Part shown: positions 20,976 through 34,408 of the stretch, in pieces
Layout of the letters: each line of letters opens with the position of its first letter
Numbering within the stretch: position 1 is the stretch's first letter
Assembly: GCA_951394405.1 (NCBI GenBank)
Contig: OX596339.1
Coordinates: forward strand, 2,108,001 to 2,172,000
Direction of reading: 5' to 3'
Origin: Coprinellus micaceus
Lineage: Eukaryota > Basidiomycota > Agaricomycetes > Agaricales > Psathyrellaceae
DNA: 64,000 nt
Made by a program: the position numbers and the translations under genes
Notes under the pieces: model-generated
Database searches by the model: none
Told to the model about the DNA's origin: nothing
What the model saw: only the letters and a program-made list of their open reading frames with translations

Positions 20976-22448
20976 AGTTCAAGGACTCCTCCTAAGAAAT
21001 GACGGCACAGTGAAAGCCGATCTGGATGCAATCGGCCGGGATTCAGCGTGTGTGAACGTCTCATGTAATCAACCAGGGCGTATAAAAAACATGGATTGAA
21101 GGAGATGAGCTCTTCAGAACAAAAATCCATGGGGACTCAAAAGTTCGGACTTGGTACAAGCTCTTGCTCTCCTTGTCCGCGTTCCCGTCCCCTAAATCGA
21201 CCCCATGTGCGCTTGGGATTCCTGAAAGGGGGTTTCGAGTGTGGTTTTTTGCAGTCCATCCGGGACCGTGCTGTTCGAGTCGACGTCGATATCCCAAGAG
21301 GATGCCCGCTGTGAGGTGTGGCGCCCAGGACGGGGAGGCGGCGGAGCCGAGGCGCGGGGTTGGGTGTGTGTTGTGGACCGACAATTTCTCTCGTTTTTCT
21401 CTCTCTCATTTTCGTCGTGACCTGTTCCGAGATCTCTTCTCCTGTAGGGTGCGTGGATCCATCGATAGACACTATTGTACGACTCTTTCGACCAGTGAAA
21501 ATTTTACGCCTTTTGCTTTGATCGGAAACCGAGCGCGACTCATCGCCAACCATCGAGCTTCTCTCCTTTCCCCCGAGCAACCGCCCTCACAAAAATGCCG
21601 ACGGACGTCCTTCCTTCATTCTCTTGGGCCATATCGCCGTGATCCGCCCCACACACCACCCCGCTCAATATGGCTTCTCTTCTCTCCCTTGCTCACCTCC
21701 CATCCGTCTCAAGGCCCACAAACAACATTTCGTAGCCAACCTTCAGACCGAAGACGGATAAACCGCCATTGTATGGCATCTGCTTTATCAATTCAATGGA
21801 TTCAAAAACTTCGCCATCGCCCTCGTTCTATCATCGGCTCAAGAAAGCCTGGAAACAGGCGTCTGCCATGCGATCCTCACCAGGTCGCCTTTCGCCCTGC
21901 CCCAGATCCTCGCACATTGGTCCGCCCTTCGGGCCCTGCCTCTATACTGTCCTCTCTCAGGCCTTCCTCTTTCCTATTTCTCTTCGCTAGCGCTCCTGCC
22001 GCCTCGCCTCGTACACGCCCTCACGGAAAGCTGCCTCCCACTGACTCTCGTCCACTTTTTCGAAAGGGCGAACGGTCGATATCCACACCACGGCCCGTTA
22101 GCAGTGCCCCTCACGATGCCTAGAGGCGCCTTGACTCTTGTGGAGGGAATGTCGGTTGTGTGCAGCGCTGGACCGAAGGATCCAAGGCTGCAGTTGGGTA
22201 CGGCGGCGTCCTGGCCTGGGGATCCGGAGAGGTCGTGCGCTTCAGTTCAGGTATAGGATATTTGTTTAGCCTCTCAGCCGGAACCCATGCAGACCATGCG
22301 CTGGATTGCAGTATTTGAAATATTATACAGTTATTCGAGCGTCGCCCTGTCCCAATCTTCAGCTTCTACTCGACATCTTTCGTGACTCGTAGTCGTACAT
22401 TTGAGCGGGAAATTCCCTCGCCGACGTTCAACACACTCAAGTTGGCGC
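20976..22448. other. Intergenic region, about 1.5 kb
   Basis: Upstream of the VTC1-like start and downstream of the DUF427 gene. A 960-nt open frame at 21164-22123 (+) begins at TTG, is rich in Pro, Arg and Ser, and has no domain I recognise. I do not call it. Confidence 0.45.
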
Positions 22449-23100
22449 CTACTCGGTGATCTGGACTTTGTTCTGTGGATAAAGCGAATGTGAGGAACCC
22501 GTCAGCTTGCTTTGCCTCCGGCATAACGCCCGTCCGGCCAATAGGACGAGCAGAACCACCCCACCCGCAACTGAATCCAGGGCAGGCCAGGGCCTCTGAG
22601 TCGGAGCGTACATCCTTGGTTTCCCTACCGCCCTTGGCCCCCTCCTCTGCACTGGAACATAGTAAATCCAAACTCACCTTATAAAACGCCACATACCCCT
22701 CGATCTTCTTCGCCCGCTCCGTATCGTGCGTTTGCGGGTAGTACCACGCCGCGTCGGGCACGGCGTCTCCAGAGGGGGGTTGAAGGGTGTAGTAGGACGC
22801 TTGGCTGTATCGTCGGAGGATGCGGGGTGGGCAATGAACGGCAATCAGCATTTGTGGTGCATCGAGGAAAGGCGGACTCGGACGCACCCTTTCCACGAAC
22901 AAGTGGTACTAGACCATCATCCCACTGATTAGCTTCTCTCCTCACCCGTGCGGCAAAAGGAACGTGAAAACGTACTGTGTATCCGAGTCCTTGAAGTACT
23001 CCTTCGTAATAGAGCTGGGCGGGAAGTAATGGTTCCCCTCGACAACGACGGTGTCGGTGGACTCGGCGAGGGTCGTGCCGTTCAGCGAGACTTTGACCAT
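22449..23100 (-). CDS. DUF427 family protein
   Basis: Four exons on the minus strand encode about 96 residues: MVKVSLNGTTLAESTDTVVV, EGNHYFPPSSITKEYFKDSD, then C-S-W-K-G-Q-A-S-Y-Y, DAAWYYPQTHDTERAKKIEG, YVAFYK and finally NKVQITE with TAG at 22449. This is a full-length DUF427 domain (a small beta-tent fold found in bacteria and fungi) with its conserved EGNxYFP and CxWKGxAxYY motifs. No reaction is established for the family, so none is given. The short exon between 22942 and 22880 holds TCSWKG and is set by conservation. Confidence 0.87.
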
Positions 23101-23518
23101 CGTGTTGCTTTTTTCACTTGGGTTCCTTGGCGGGAGTGGGGCTTTTCTTTTGGGAAGTGGGAGATGTCTGGTGACTGGGGAAAGAGGAGAGAGGAAAGAA
23201 GAGGAGGAACTTGAGCGGTGAGCGGAAGCCCCTGAGTAAGCAGAATGAGGGAGTGACGTCATGTCGATGAACCCCTATCTTTGAATCCGCGAGGGACGGG
23301 CGCTTATTTCTCGACATTTGGCGGCGTCGACTGTGTCTCTGAGAGAGTACAACGAACGCAAGGGTGGCAGAGAGTCTGGGTCTGATCCTTTCACCCTGCA
23401 TGAGGGGTCACTACGCCCATTTAAAGGCACGTACGCGGGTATATATGTGTACAACATTTTTATGCTACATTATTCCAGTGGAGTACGAGGGTACGTCGTA
23501 CTCAACCGCGAAACCTCC

Positions 23519-26500
23519 TCACTTGCCGACCACCGTTCCAGCCAACCTGCGCCTCATGACACCAACACACCTCTCCGTATACCCATCCACCACTTCCCGC
23601 TTCCCATCCTGGATCTCCTTGATCCTAGTTTCAATAGTGTTGGGAGAGATAATCCTAAAGACATAAACATCGCGCGTTTGCCCTTGCCGATGTACGCGCG
23701 AGACGGCCTGTTCTTCGACGTATGGGTTCCACCACGGGTCGAGGATGATGACGTTGTTGGCTGCTGTTATGTTGAGCCCTGCGGGCGGGTGAGTTGTTTT
23801 TCGAGAGGGGCAAGTGTGTGGATTAAAGAGAAGATATGGCTACTTACCGACTCCCCCGGCCTTCATTGATACCAACATGACCTTCACCTCGTCGTCCTCC
23901 GCGATGGTCTCCAACGCCTCCTGGCGATCCTTAGAGTTCATCGTCCCCGTGTCTGTAGGCATTCGTTAACCCGTTTGAACCAAACTGAACGCCGCATCTG
24001 ATGGAAAGTAGCAACTCACACTTGATATGAGCAATGTCACGCTCATCCAGGCAGTCGCCCAGCAACTTCAACAGAGACGTAAAAGTCGAAAATATGATAA
24101 CTTTCTCCTCAGACCGCTCCCTCCAGACAGCGCTCAGAATCCCCAGCACGACGCGGAATCGGGACGAAAGGTATTCGTCGTCCATGATCTCGTCTACGCC
24201 CAGCGCAGCGGCTTGGGGTGGAAGGGCGTTACGATCTTTCTTCGGCTCAGCGGACTTTGTATCGTCGACCCTGTGTATGCAGATTTCGGGAAGGTCGACG
24301 TCGTCGACTTCGATTTTGCTATATAACCAAGAGGTCGCTCGGTGAGTAAAGAAAAGAGGGATAATGAGGCACAAAAGCGAACGTACAACTCCTCTGTAAC
24401 ATCCTCGCCCAGGTCCTTCAAGTCAAGCTCGCCTTGCGTCTCATCCTCCTCACCGTACCCGTATAGCCTCTGGAAAGCGCCGCGCACAAGGTTCGGGTGC
24501 AGCGGGACTACGGGGATTTATTCCTCGTTAGTCGGTATCAGCCAAGGGTGGTACCATCAAAACGTACCTTGCCTCGTCCTCGTGAGCTTCACAAACCGGT
24601 ACGTATGTTCTTCCATATGTTCATATAGCACCCTCTCCCCCTCCGTCAAGTTTACGGTCACTAGATAGTCCGTGCGATGGGGTAGGTCGATCAGAGGCTC
24701 TTCACCGGGTACGCCTGTCTTGTTAAGACGGGTGATGGTGGTTTGCGCGATGAACATCTGTTAGAGAATAGTGTCAGAAAGTGCAGGAGCTACATAAAAT
24801 GGGAAAGGTGGAGAACGTACATTGTTCACCTCAACCCTATCTACCACATCGCCATTTCGCATGTCCTTCTTCCTCTTTGCCTCCAAGCCTTTGTTAGCTC
24901 TACGATTGGCAGCCTCGGTCTCTCTGAAACTCTTCCTTCGTGAAGAGTGCAAGAGAAGCGCAAAGGGAACGTTGAGGTCATCCAATTTGTTCTGGGCAGG
25001 CGTCCCACTAACAAGCAGAACGTGATCTGCCTTGACTGTCAGAACAGAGCGAGACGAAATGGTATGTGCGTTCGCGATGGCTAAATGAAACTCGTCTGGG
25101 TTTGGCACCATAATGAGTACTACTCACGTAGGATGCAAGGAATGCATGCGAACCTATGACCATGTACCGAAAGGTATTAACGAAGAATGGTGCAGACTTG
25201 GCGAGGATGCGGAGGTCGTCGGCGGTTGGCTTGGATCGGTCAGGCCTTGTCCCAACGGGGTTCTTCGCATATGCTTCTTCTCGCATCTCCCAATGTTGTA
25301 AGTACCGGTCGTATTGATTCCTGAAGATCACGATATTGCAAATCTAGAGAACATATCAACTGGCGTCGGGGGATAGTTGGGTGTGCTGCATGCGTTACTC
25401 ACTATGACATCCGCTCTAGGCATTGCTATAGTTATTATAGGTGAGCAAGTACCACAAGAGAACAAGTAGGAAATGGGCGAGCTCACGGGTGTTGCCCTTC
25501 TCGTACACTGTCACCTTTGACGAATCTCCGGCAAGGTCTTCGAAATGCTTCTTCCACTGAGGCTGCAGCGACTTGTCCGCAATTACCCTGGATATGACGA
25601 ACATATTCAGGATGCGCTCCTGGTAGAGCGAGTGGAGATGTTGACAGGAGAAACTTACAGAACAGGCTTCGGCGAAAGTTGAAGACCACGCTCCTCATAC
25701 ACCACCTTCAGCTGCTGCAATACTTCAACCACGACTAAGCACGCTACATGCGTCTTCCCCAACCTTGGAAATAACCCATCAGCTAAAGCTCTCTTCAATC
25801 GGGCACTTTGCATGAAATAAATACACTCACCCCATCTGATAATGCAGAATCTTACCCTGAGCGACCATCACCCAATTGTCGTTCCCGTCCAATTTCATCA
25901 CCTCCCTGGAGACCGCTTCGGCGACCAAAATCTCAAGGTCCTGCGCCTGGAACCACTTCAAGGTGTGCCCGTTCTTGCACTTGTACGTAAGAAACGGCTC
26001 TCCGTTGAGGAGGATTACCTCCCGCGGCATTGACTGGATAATACATTCGTACAGAGCGATGGTTCGGAAGAGGGTTCTAGGGGCGGGCGGTGGACGCTGG
26101 AAAAGGGTTTGGTTGGCAAATATGTTACCTGGGACGACGAGGGGAGTTGATGTCGAACTTATATGAGGATTCTTCTGTTTGACTGGAGACTGAGGGGCCA
26201 CGGAGACGCGATTGGCGATGATACTGAAAACATACGGCAAGGAGGGACTCACGGGTTCAGGCGTAATCAGTCCTGTCCCAGTGGCCAAGAAATTAGGGGC
26301 TGGCAATCGCTCCTCCTGTTTCACTTCAAAGTTCCGAGGCCTGTGCCAGGGAAAGCTTTGCCCACTGGAAGATGCGCTTCGTTGCCCACTGAGGGGAGTC
26401 TAATAGACAGAGATTTCGGTCATGCGATCGGCCCGAGAGCTGCTTAGGGATGACTCAGAATTCAAACTGACCTTCGTTGGGGTAGGAAGGTACCCGCCAC

Positions 26501-27245
26501 TGCCCGCATCCTCGTCCTCCTCGGCTATAGGTCGGCGGGCACTAGACCGTGAAGAAGGTTTCCTCCGGTCAGATGGTGGAGGCGTCAACAGCGCCGTGGT
26601 ACTCGTGTTGACCGCTATCGGTGCTCGCTGGGCGATGCGAGAAGTTGCGGTTGCTGAGGAACCAGCTTGTGAGGCGCTCCCTGAGGTAGGAGTCTTCCGC
26701 GGGGTGAGCGAAAGGGGCGCCGCTGGTGAGGCACGAGCCGCTGAGAGGGAATGTCGTCCGGAGGTCGAAGCGCTCGGGGTCGGAGGAGAGTACAGAGGGC
26801 GAGGCTTAGCTAGCGTTTGTGGGGAGGCGCACGCATCTTGTGCCCTCTGCTGAGCCATCGAAACGGACACAGCGGGCGTTGACTTCCCAGACCTGGAACC
26901 CATCAGAGTGAATGGGTCAACATCCTCCCTTGGCAGACGGGGCAGCATGTTGGGCGGAGTGGCCCGTTGCTGGACCCTCGGAACGGTGGAGCGCAACGAC
27001 GTAAACCCCGCGCTGGTGTCAGGGGGGCGATCGCTCGGTGGGCGTCCGACGCGGGCTGGAGACGGATGATCGTCAAGACCATCAAGTGGCAGCTTGCCCA
27101 TTCCTCCTACGACTATCTTTGGCTGCACGAAGAGTTTGTCGGTGGTTGATGCATATGCGTCGAGCAAAGGACATACCGCGCCGACAGTTCGTCGCCTCCT
27201 GGGCGGGGTGATTAAGGGGTCCTCACGGGTCGACCTGCTATTCAT
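23519..27245 (-). CDS. SNF2-family DNA-dependent ATPase/helicase-like protein
   Basis: The gene starts MNSRSTREDPLITPPRRRR at 27245 and stops at 23519. About 280 N-terminal residues are Ser/Pro/Arg-rich and look disordered. Two RecA lobes follow: Walker A YQMGLGKTHVACL, Walker B VIDEFHLAIANAH, motif III LLVSGTPAQN, then FRVVLGILSAVWRERSEEKV, IIFSTFTSLLKLLGDCL, GGVGLNITAANNVIILDPWW and motif VI AVSRVHRQGQTRDVYVFRI. SNF2 ATPases translocate on DNA to remodel chromatin or displace proteins. I see no RING between the lobes, so it is not a plain Rad5/Rad16 type. Introns interrupt codons in both Walker motifs (MG|LGKT and VI|DEFH). At least nine introns are needed. The role is nuclear by family; the exact subfamily is open. 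Confidence 0.87.
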
Positions 27246-28113
27246 GGTTGTGGGATAAGGAAGGCGAGGTTGTAATGATCAGTGGCACAAGCAGGCCTCT
27301 TCGATCATGAGGCCCGGCCCTTTAAGAGACGAAAAACGGTATCGAGGCCCGAGAACGAAACAAAGGTCGCTAGCTTGGACGTGGCTCGGGGCGACGAGGC
27401 TGTGACCTTGGTATTGTGGGTGTGGCGGACTTGACGTGTACTTATTGTCGCTATGGAGGGCTTGTCAAATTCGTTGTGGACGATTTTCAGTTGCCATGTA
27501 TGCGACGATGCATTGAATAAGATATGAACGTTCGAGTGGGTACTGGATGCAGTGTTCAAGTTGTTGCCGGGTCCAATAGCCTATGGGCGCTGCCCCTAAC
27601 ATCTTTCAAGCGGAGTACGAAATGCAATTAATAGGCGCCCGAACCGCTCTTTCTTCGAACTATATCGCTCCCTCCTTGCGACTTCCTTTACCCCATGAAC
27701 CGTTACTTCGGAATTCAACATTAAAACTCGAAGCTAGAACCTCTCCTAAATGAAATTATCGATCTAGCTCAACACGACCTGCTTAACCCCCACTGCTGGC
27801 TCGCAGGCACTCATGACTGAGAATTTGTGACGCCAGTAAGATAGTGAACCCCTCCTTCCAACACATCCCTCTGCGTCCCGGTCACTTGTCCTCCTACTCA
27901 CTCAAAGGAAACGGCGCAACTCTGTGGACCCGATCTATTGTGGGGTCCGATTACAATCATGGTCAGGCGATGTGCGAGAAGCTCACTGTTTTCATCTCGA
28001 AATATCAGACTCACGATATGCGAAGCTTCTCAGCTGACCTCATTCCTTATCTCTTTATATAAGAATGCAACATCGAGAGGTCTCTAGCCCCTCTCCATAC
28101 CCCACTCCATCCA
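27246..28113. other. Divergent intergenic region between SNF2 and GMC genes
   Basis: Holds the promoters of both genes and no supported frame. A TATA box for the GMC gene is at 28056. Confidence 0.5.
28056..28063 (+). promoter_or_regulatory. TATA box of the GMC oxidoreductase gene
   Basis: TATATAAG lies 58 nt before the ATG at 28114, in the sense orientation, so the leader is short. Confidence 0.6.
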
Positions 28114-30818
28114 ATGTCGAGTCTCAACGAAAACACATTCGATATCATCTATGTCGGCGGTGAGAGCACGCAACCCCCGCAACATACTAAAAGCCAGGTA
28201 ATATTAATCGTTTACACTTAGGTGGTGCGGCAGGCTCAGTAGCCGCTGGAAGATTGGCGGCAGCAAACCCTGCCCTTCGGATTCTGGTTCGTAGGGGGCT
28301 TTTTCAAGCCTTCGACATGTTGGAAACACATCCACAGATCTTAGAAGCAGGGCCACACTCCCTCAACGTTGACAGGAACGTCCAGCCCGTGCGCTACCTC
28401 ACCAATCTCATCAACGCAAACAAGGAGGCCAAGAACTTCACTCTCCACGTATCCCGGCCGACGGAGGCGGTCGCGAACCGCGAGATTGTCTTCCCCGCCG
28501 GTCGTGTTTTGGGTGGAGGTTCTAGCGTCAACTGTAAGTCATTGGGTACGTCAAAATGTGCATCGCTAAAAGGCCGTAGTCATGGTGTACACTAGAGCGT
28601 CCGCATCTGACTACGACGGGTGGGAGAAGGACCACGGGAACCCTGGCTGGGGGTCTGAGACGTTAGTGCCGCTACTCAAGGAGGTAAGGAACGGAGTAGG
28701 TCCTACGGCCGGTCTGACGTGGTCCATCTACAGATTGAAACGTACCGCCCTCACTCTTTGAACTCTACCCACGGGACAAGCGGACCTCTCACGATTTCAT
28801 TCACCGAAGGTCATACTAACTTGGCTACGCAGTTCCTCGACGTCGTTGGGAAATATGACCAGGATCGGCACTTGACCGACGACTGGAACGACTTCAAAGA
28901 AGCCAATGCCTACGGGGTGAGTTCCCTTTGGCCGATGGCGATCGGTCTTTCAGCCGTTGTGATTGACTTCACTATCTTCAGATTTGGGCGAAGTAGGTCT
29001 CTCCCTTGAGCCTAGTCCTCTCCGATCGTTGACCCGTTAACGCAGGTACATCAACGACGAAACGGGCAGAAGATCTGACACTGCTCACAACTTCCTTTAC
29101 AACCAGTCCAGCAACAAGAACCTCGAAATCAGGACCGAAAGTCGCGCCATTCGCGTCTTGTTCGAGTAGGTGTCGACCCTCCCTTTCCCATCCAAGCTCA
29201 CTCTCCTTCGCAGAGGCACTCGCGCGATCGGGATTGAATATATTGTTGTTGGACAGAAGACTATTGTCAAAGCGTATGCCAGGATGCTCGTGGTCCTCTC
29301 CTCTGGTGCTTTCGGATCGCCTGCCATCCTCGAGAGGTCGGGGATTGGATCTGAACGAGTGCTGCGCAAAAATGGCATCGAGCAATTGGTCGATCTGCCC
29401 GGCGTCGGAGAGAACTTCAATGGTGGGTCTATGGAGCATATCTGAGCAAGGGTATCGTCTGACGATCCTTGGTTCATAGACCACAATATCATCTTCACCC
29501 ATTACTCCCTCAGTGACGAAGCTGAAACAATCGACCGCATCATACAAGGGAATGTCGACGAACTCAAAGGTGAGTCCATCAAATTTTGACACCCCTTGGA
29601 TCCGTCTCACGCTGAATGCAACGCAGAGCACGTACAACAGTGGAGAGAGACTGGGAAAGGGTTGATGGCACACAAGTAGGCCTATTCTCCCTGACCCTGA
29701 AAGCAACGGGTTCATCACTCGAATACAGTGGCGTCAACGCAGGTTTCAAGTTGAGGCCATCGCCGGAAGATCGCAAGCATATGGGTCCCGCCTTCGAAAA
29801 ACGGTGGAACGAGTTCTACGCTCACCATGCTGACAAGCCTGTCCTCGCGGGGGGGCCAATAGCTGGGTGTGTATCGCTCTCCTCCCTCATCGGACCACGG
29901 TGCTAACTACTTGTATAGGTGGACCTCTGCAAACATTCCCCAACGTGATGGCAAGTATATGAACCTCTTGTATTACTCGGTGAGTTTGAGAAGAAATATC
30001 TCGCGATGACGTTTTCTGACGGGGTGGCGTGCAGATGTACCCTGCGTCTACTGGGAGCGTTCACATCACCAGCGGACTCGACCCCTACAGTCCATTGAAC
30101 TTCCGTCATGGTTATTTCGAAGAGTGGGTTTCCTTTATACGGACGACCCCGCTAATCGCTAACATGAGACCAAGTGACTCCGATCTTGCCGCCTTCCAAT
30201 GGGCGTACAAGCATCTCAGGGAAATTGCTCGCAGGATGCCGTTCTACCGAGGCGAAATCCAGGACTTCCACCCGATCTTCCCAGAGGGTAGCGAAGCAGC
30301 GTGCAAGGCAGAGAACATGCCTGCTTCACTCAATGCCCCAAAGATCGTCTACTCCCCTGAAGACGACGCCGCAATCGACGATTACCATAGGCGAACGAGT
30401 GAGCTCTCTTCCGTCCGAGTCCGATCTAGGCTTCGACAGCTGACTTCGACGGTCTTCCAGTCAAGACGGCATGGCACGCAGTGAGCATCATTCACGATCT
30501 ACGCTATATACTACTTGTTGACCCACTTTCAAAGCTGGGTACTTGCGCCATGAAGCCGAGAGAGGGGAAGGGCGTGGTGGACAGCAGACTGAATGTATTC
30601 GGAACGAAAAGCTTGAAAATAGCAGGTGCGGCAGGGCATCCTTGACTATCGGCTTGATCTAACCGGTTCTCTTAGACCTGAGCATCTGTCCTGACAATGT
30701 GGGCGCCAATACGTACAATACCGCCCTCGCCGTCGGGTCCAAAGCCGCGGTTCTTATTGCAGAGGATTTGGGTCTGAAGCTGAACCCCATGGAAGTCGCT
30801 GAACAGGCTCACCTCTGA
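28114..30818 (+). CDS. GMC oxidoreductase, alcohol (methanol) oxidase-like
   Basis: More than ten exons encode an FAD enzyme starting MSSLNENTFDIIYVG, with the dinucleotide motif GGGAAGSVAAGRLA, then LILEAGPHSL, the GMC signature GRVLGGGSSVNFMVYTRASA, SDYDGW, and the second signature LSSGAFGSPAILERSGIG. Near the C-terminus TAWHALGTCAM carries the active-site His, followed by PDNVGANTYNTALAVGSKAA. The best match of architecture is alcohol oxidase (AOX), which oxidises short alcohols to aldehydes and releases H2O2. No secretion signal is visible and no clear PTS1 tail (it ends AEQAHL). Two exons are very small: 28982-28992 (11 nt) and 30460-30479 (20 nt, holding the Trp-His). Substrate is not settled. 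Confidence 0.87.
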
Positions 30819-31085
30819 TAGTTGTAGACAACCTATGTGCTGCGCGTGCATAAATTAGTGTTTCCACCTCTGCATATGTACTTTTGAAAATGCCATCTCA
30901 AGTCGGTTTTGGTTTCAAGAGGCTGCGACCCACCAGGAGTGTGACAGGAATACGCGTGACGTCACGCGTTCTTGCCGCGTCCTCTGTCACGGACCAATCT
31001 TCAACGCGATCCATCACCACCTCGTCAGCGCTTCCGTCCACCTATTTTCTGAATCTTACTGTATCCCCGCTTGAATACTCGAAAC

Positions 31086-32637
31086 ATGTCTCTTTGGGTG
31101 GATCAGGTCCGTGGATTTTGAGAAGTCCCAGAGCTCGAGCTCAAACCCTTGCAGTATAGGCCACGGACTCTCGACGAGCTCCACTACCACAAATCCCTTT
31201 CTGAACGCCTGAAGTCTCTGGTGCGGCGCGTTACCCGTACCCGCTGTATTACATTCCCTAACTGAAGCATCGACAGTCGGCCTCAGGCGACTTCCCTCAC
31301 ATGTTGTTCTATGGTCCTTCTGGTGCTGGCAAAAAGACACGCATCAGCTGTACCTTACGACAACTGTTCGGAGCAGGGGTTGAAAAAGTGCGTGGCCTGA
31401 AACTCTCCTTAGTACTCTGCTTATGGCTACTTCTATAGCTCAAAATCGACCAGCGCATCTTCTTGACACCTTCGAAGCGTAAAATGGAAATCAACATTGT
31501 GCAAAGCAACTACCATATAGAAATTACGCCGAGTGAAGCGGGTAACTACGACCGCCTTGTCATCCAGGAAATCATCAAGGAGATTGCCCAGACTCAGCAA
31601 GTGGACTTGAGTGCCAAGCAGCGTTTCAAAGGTATTGCCAATGCATATCATCTCGATGGTCCGCCCACTAACCCACTGTTCAAGTTGTTATTATCAACGA
31701 AGCGGATTCACTATCTCGCGACGCCCAAGCTGCACTTCGAAGAACGATGGAGAAGTATATGTCAAATTTGCGAATTATTCTTTGCGCGAACAGCACGAGC
31801 CGGCTCATTGCACCCATTCGGAGTCGTTGCCTATTGATTCGCGTCCCAGCGCCTAATTCCGAGGAGGTGAGACCGCGAACTAGTGCCCGTCAGCGTACTA
31901 AGGACCTGACATCCCCGTCGTAGATGGCGCATGTGCTTGACGGTGTTGCCCGACGCGCTGGCTTTACCCTGCCAGAAGAAGCTGCCCAGAAAATCGTCGA
32001 CGACTGCGGTGGAAATATGCGTAAAGCCATCCTCGTTCTTGAAGCGTTGAAGATGCAATCGTTAGTCGTTCGGCGGTCTTTGAAGGGCGCACCACTAACA
32101 CGCTTTGCAGACCGGATCTGAATGGACCACTATCAATAGCCAAACCTGACTGGGAGTCATACTGTCACAAGGTCGCGGACATGATCATTGCTGAACAGTC
32201 CCCAGCCCAGGTCATGGCGGTCAGGTCGAAGCTCTACGAGCTGTTGAGCCATTGTATTCCGCCGACGGTGATTCTGAAGGTGAGGCTTACTCGGATATTG
32301 ACCTGTACTCCCCCACTAATTACTTGACTAGACTGTTGCGGAGCGGGTAGTTGACAAGGTCGACGAAAGCCTGAAGGCGGACGTGATGCATTGGGCAGCG
32401 TTCTATGTACGTCCTCGCTTCCATGATCTCTTTCCTTCCCGCCTAACTGATGTCTCTGATTCAGGAGGTGAGAATGAGAGTTGGGAGTAAGAAGATCTTC
32501 CATTTGGAAGCCTGGGTGGTGAAAGTGATGAGTCTGTACAAGGTGAGGGTCTGAAGACCACACAATAGAGTCACTGAGCACTAAACCGATCTCTGCAGCA
32601 TTTCTTCTACGACATAGACATGTCTGCTTTCGATTAG
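31086..32637 (+). CDS. RFC5: Replication factor C subunit (metazoan RFC3 / yeast Rfc5 type)
   Basis: The first exon is 21 nt (MSLWVDQ), followed by YRPRTLDELHYHKSLSERLK. Walker A is GPSGAGKKTRISCTLRQLFG, with the paired Lys typical of this subunit. The protein continues KIDQRIFLTPSKRKMEINIV, QSNYHIEITPSEAGNYDRLV, VVIINEADSLSRDAQAALRR, the SRC motif (IRSRC) and a helical collar ending FFYDIDMSAFD. RFC loads PCNA on primed DNA. In this subunit the P-loop binds nucleotide while the Walker B-like NEAD replaces the catalytic DEAD, as is usual for the RFC3/Rfc5 position. All exons fit into about 353 residues, the normal size. Confidence 0.94.
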
Positions 32638-34408
32638 CCTTCCAACGCAATGCACTGCTTCATCAACACCCCACTTTTGGAGGGATATCTTCTCCAAGGT
32701 CACCACGACGACGGTGCCCAACCTCGCGGGGACGTTCTGGAAACGCTGAATTCAACTTTCTGTTTGCAGTAAAGTCCCTAGAATCGGAGTGTGGGCCGGT
32801 ATCTCAGGCCCGCCAATCGAATGCCCCCGCAGGGAAGCGAGGAGAGTTTTGGCAATATAAAACTTGAACAGGTAAGTAGAATTTTAGACTACAGCAGGCA
32901 AGTGGTCGTTTGGTCGGGTGTCGGTTCCTTTTACCTTGACATAAGTCTGGAAGCCACTCTCTTCAACCCGGCATTTATTCAAGCACATCGGTCCATTCGC
33001 CACGCTAATGCCATGCTTTCCGCAGCTTACCGTAAGTCTTCTAGCCTTGCGCCAATCACCCCTGGTCAGAAACTGTCACGGCGACGCTTCCATTGCTTTG
33101 CTACTACGGCCCAAAATCGGTAATGGACGACTTCATTCGCCTTGTCGTCCTCGGTTGGCGCACTTCCTGATAGGATGAACTTTGGGGGTTTTGCAAGACA
33201 AGGTTTAGGAGATGAAAGTATGCTTCCGAGTTGGGGTTCTCGGCAAGACTATGCCTAACCTATTCTCTTGAACCCCAGCCAGGACCGACACTGTGAAGGG
33301 TGGGAGTAGAGCGCTCTGACAAAGTACAAGTGGTCCCCAGGACCTCGCAAAGATGCACGCCTGGCGATCATGGCGAATTGCTAGGTCCCCGCGAAGTGCC
33401 CGGTACGGTTAGGCTCGTTTGTCGTTTTACGGCGGCCATTCAAAGCAACCCCCTCATGGTCTTTGAGCTCGATCAGAAGGGGCCTTCCGAAGGCGTTAGG
33501 GATGCGCGTAAAGCGTGAGTCGGTTTCTCCAATTTGCACCCCAGGAGGGGCCGTTGTTGGCTTGTGCCTTCTCCCCCACGGACCGGTCCATCCCCCCTAG
33601 ATCTGTCACACTCTGGATAGTCAATCGCGACCAGCGATCTGTCACCCTACTCCGAGTTTTATCGGGTCATATACCACTAATTCGCTCGAGGTCTTGTCCT
33701 CCTTCCGAACATACATAGAAACGAAACAAGGGTTACCGGCGGCTATCTAGAGGATCAGGAGGGCAAGAGGAAACCTTGAGGAAACCAAAGCGCACGCTAT
33801 CGCCCTAATAGTCGTCATTAGCTGAGGATCTCGGTCTCCGATATGCTTCCATAAGGATTGAGATAACCTTTAGGCCCCCTTTTCGATGTATGTCCGGCAA
33901 GGCACGTCGGCACCGTTTGTTTTGCGATCTGGAATTCGCAGCACCCAGAGCCTAAATCCAGGGACGCACCCCGTCCTTATGCATATGCCGTGACAGGCCC
34001 TGACTGGTCCCAGTGTGGCATAGCCTACCGCGTCTAAATGTGGGACCTCGGGCGCTAGTTCGCGCCTCGTGGAAACCGAAATGGGGTGTGGACAAGGATC
34101 GGATGTACGGGCTAGTCAAGGCATTGAAACGGGGTCCCCGATTGAATTGAAGTCACAGATATTACCAGGCGCTTGGTTGGAGTTGATCACCTTGAAAGCA
34201 AAGAGGGTTGCAACGAGGCCCAGAATGCAGGGATAAATATTCTCCGCCCTGACAGCTGGATTTGGGAAAGAAGTGAGGCAAATGCTTGATCACACTTTAA
34301 CAGCAAGGGAACGGGCGTTTCACAGAATGGGGTGGTTCAAAGAGCACCCTAGGATCTATGAGTGGCTTATCGGGATCTCTACTCAACAAGAAATACGGCT
34401 GTACCCTA
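32638..34408. other. Intergenic region, about 1.8 kb
   Basis: Nothing supported. Short frames at 32791-33123 and 33300-33718 have no recognisable domain and no consistent splice pattern. Confidence 0.45.

Noticed and set aside
21164..22123. Long + strand open frame of 319 codons.
   Set aside because: Begins at TTG, has no recognisable domain, is low-complexity Pro/Arg/Ser, and lacks plausible splice context.
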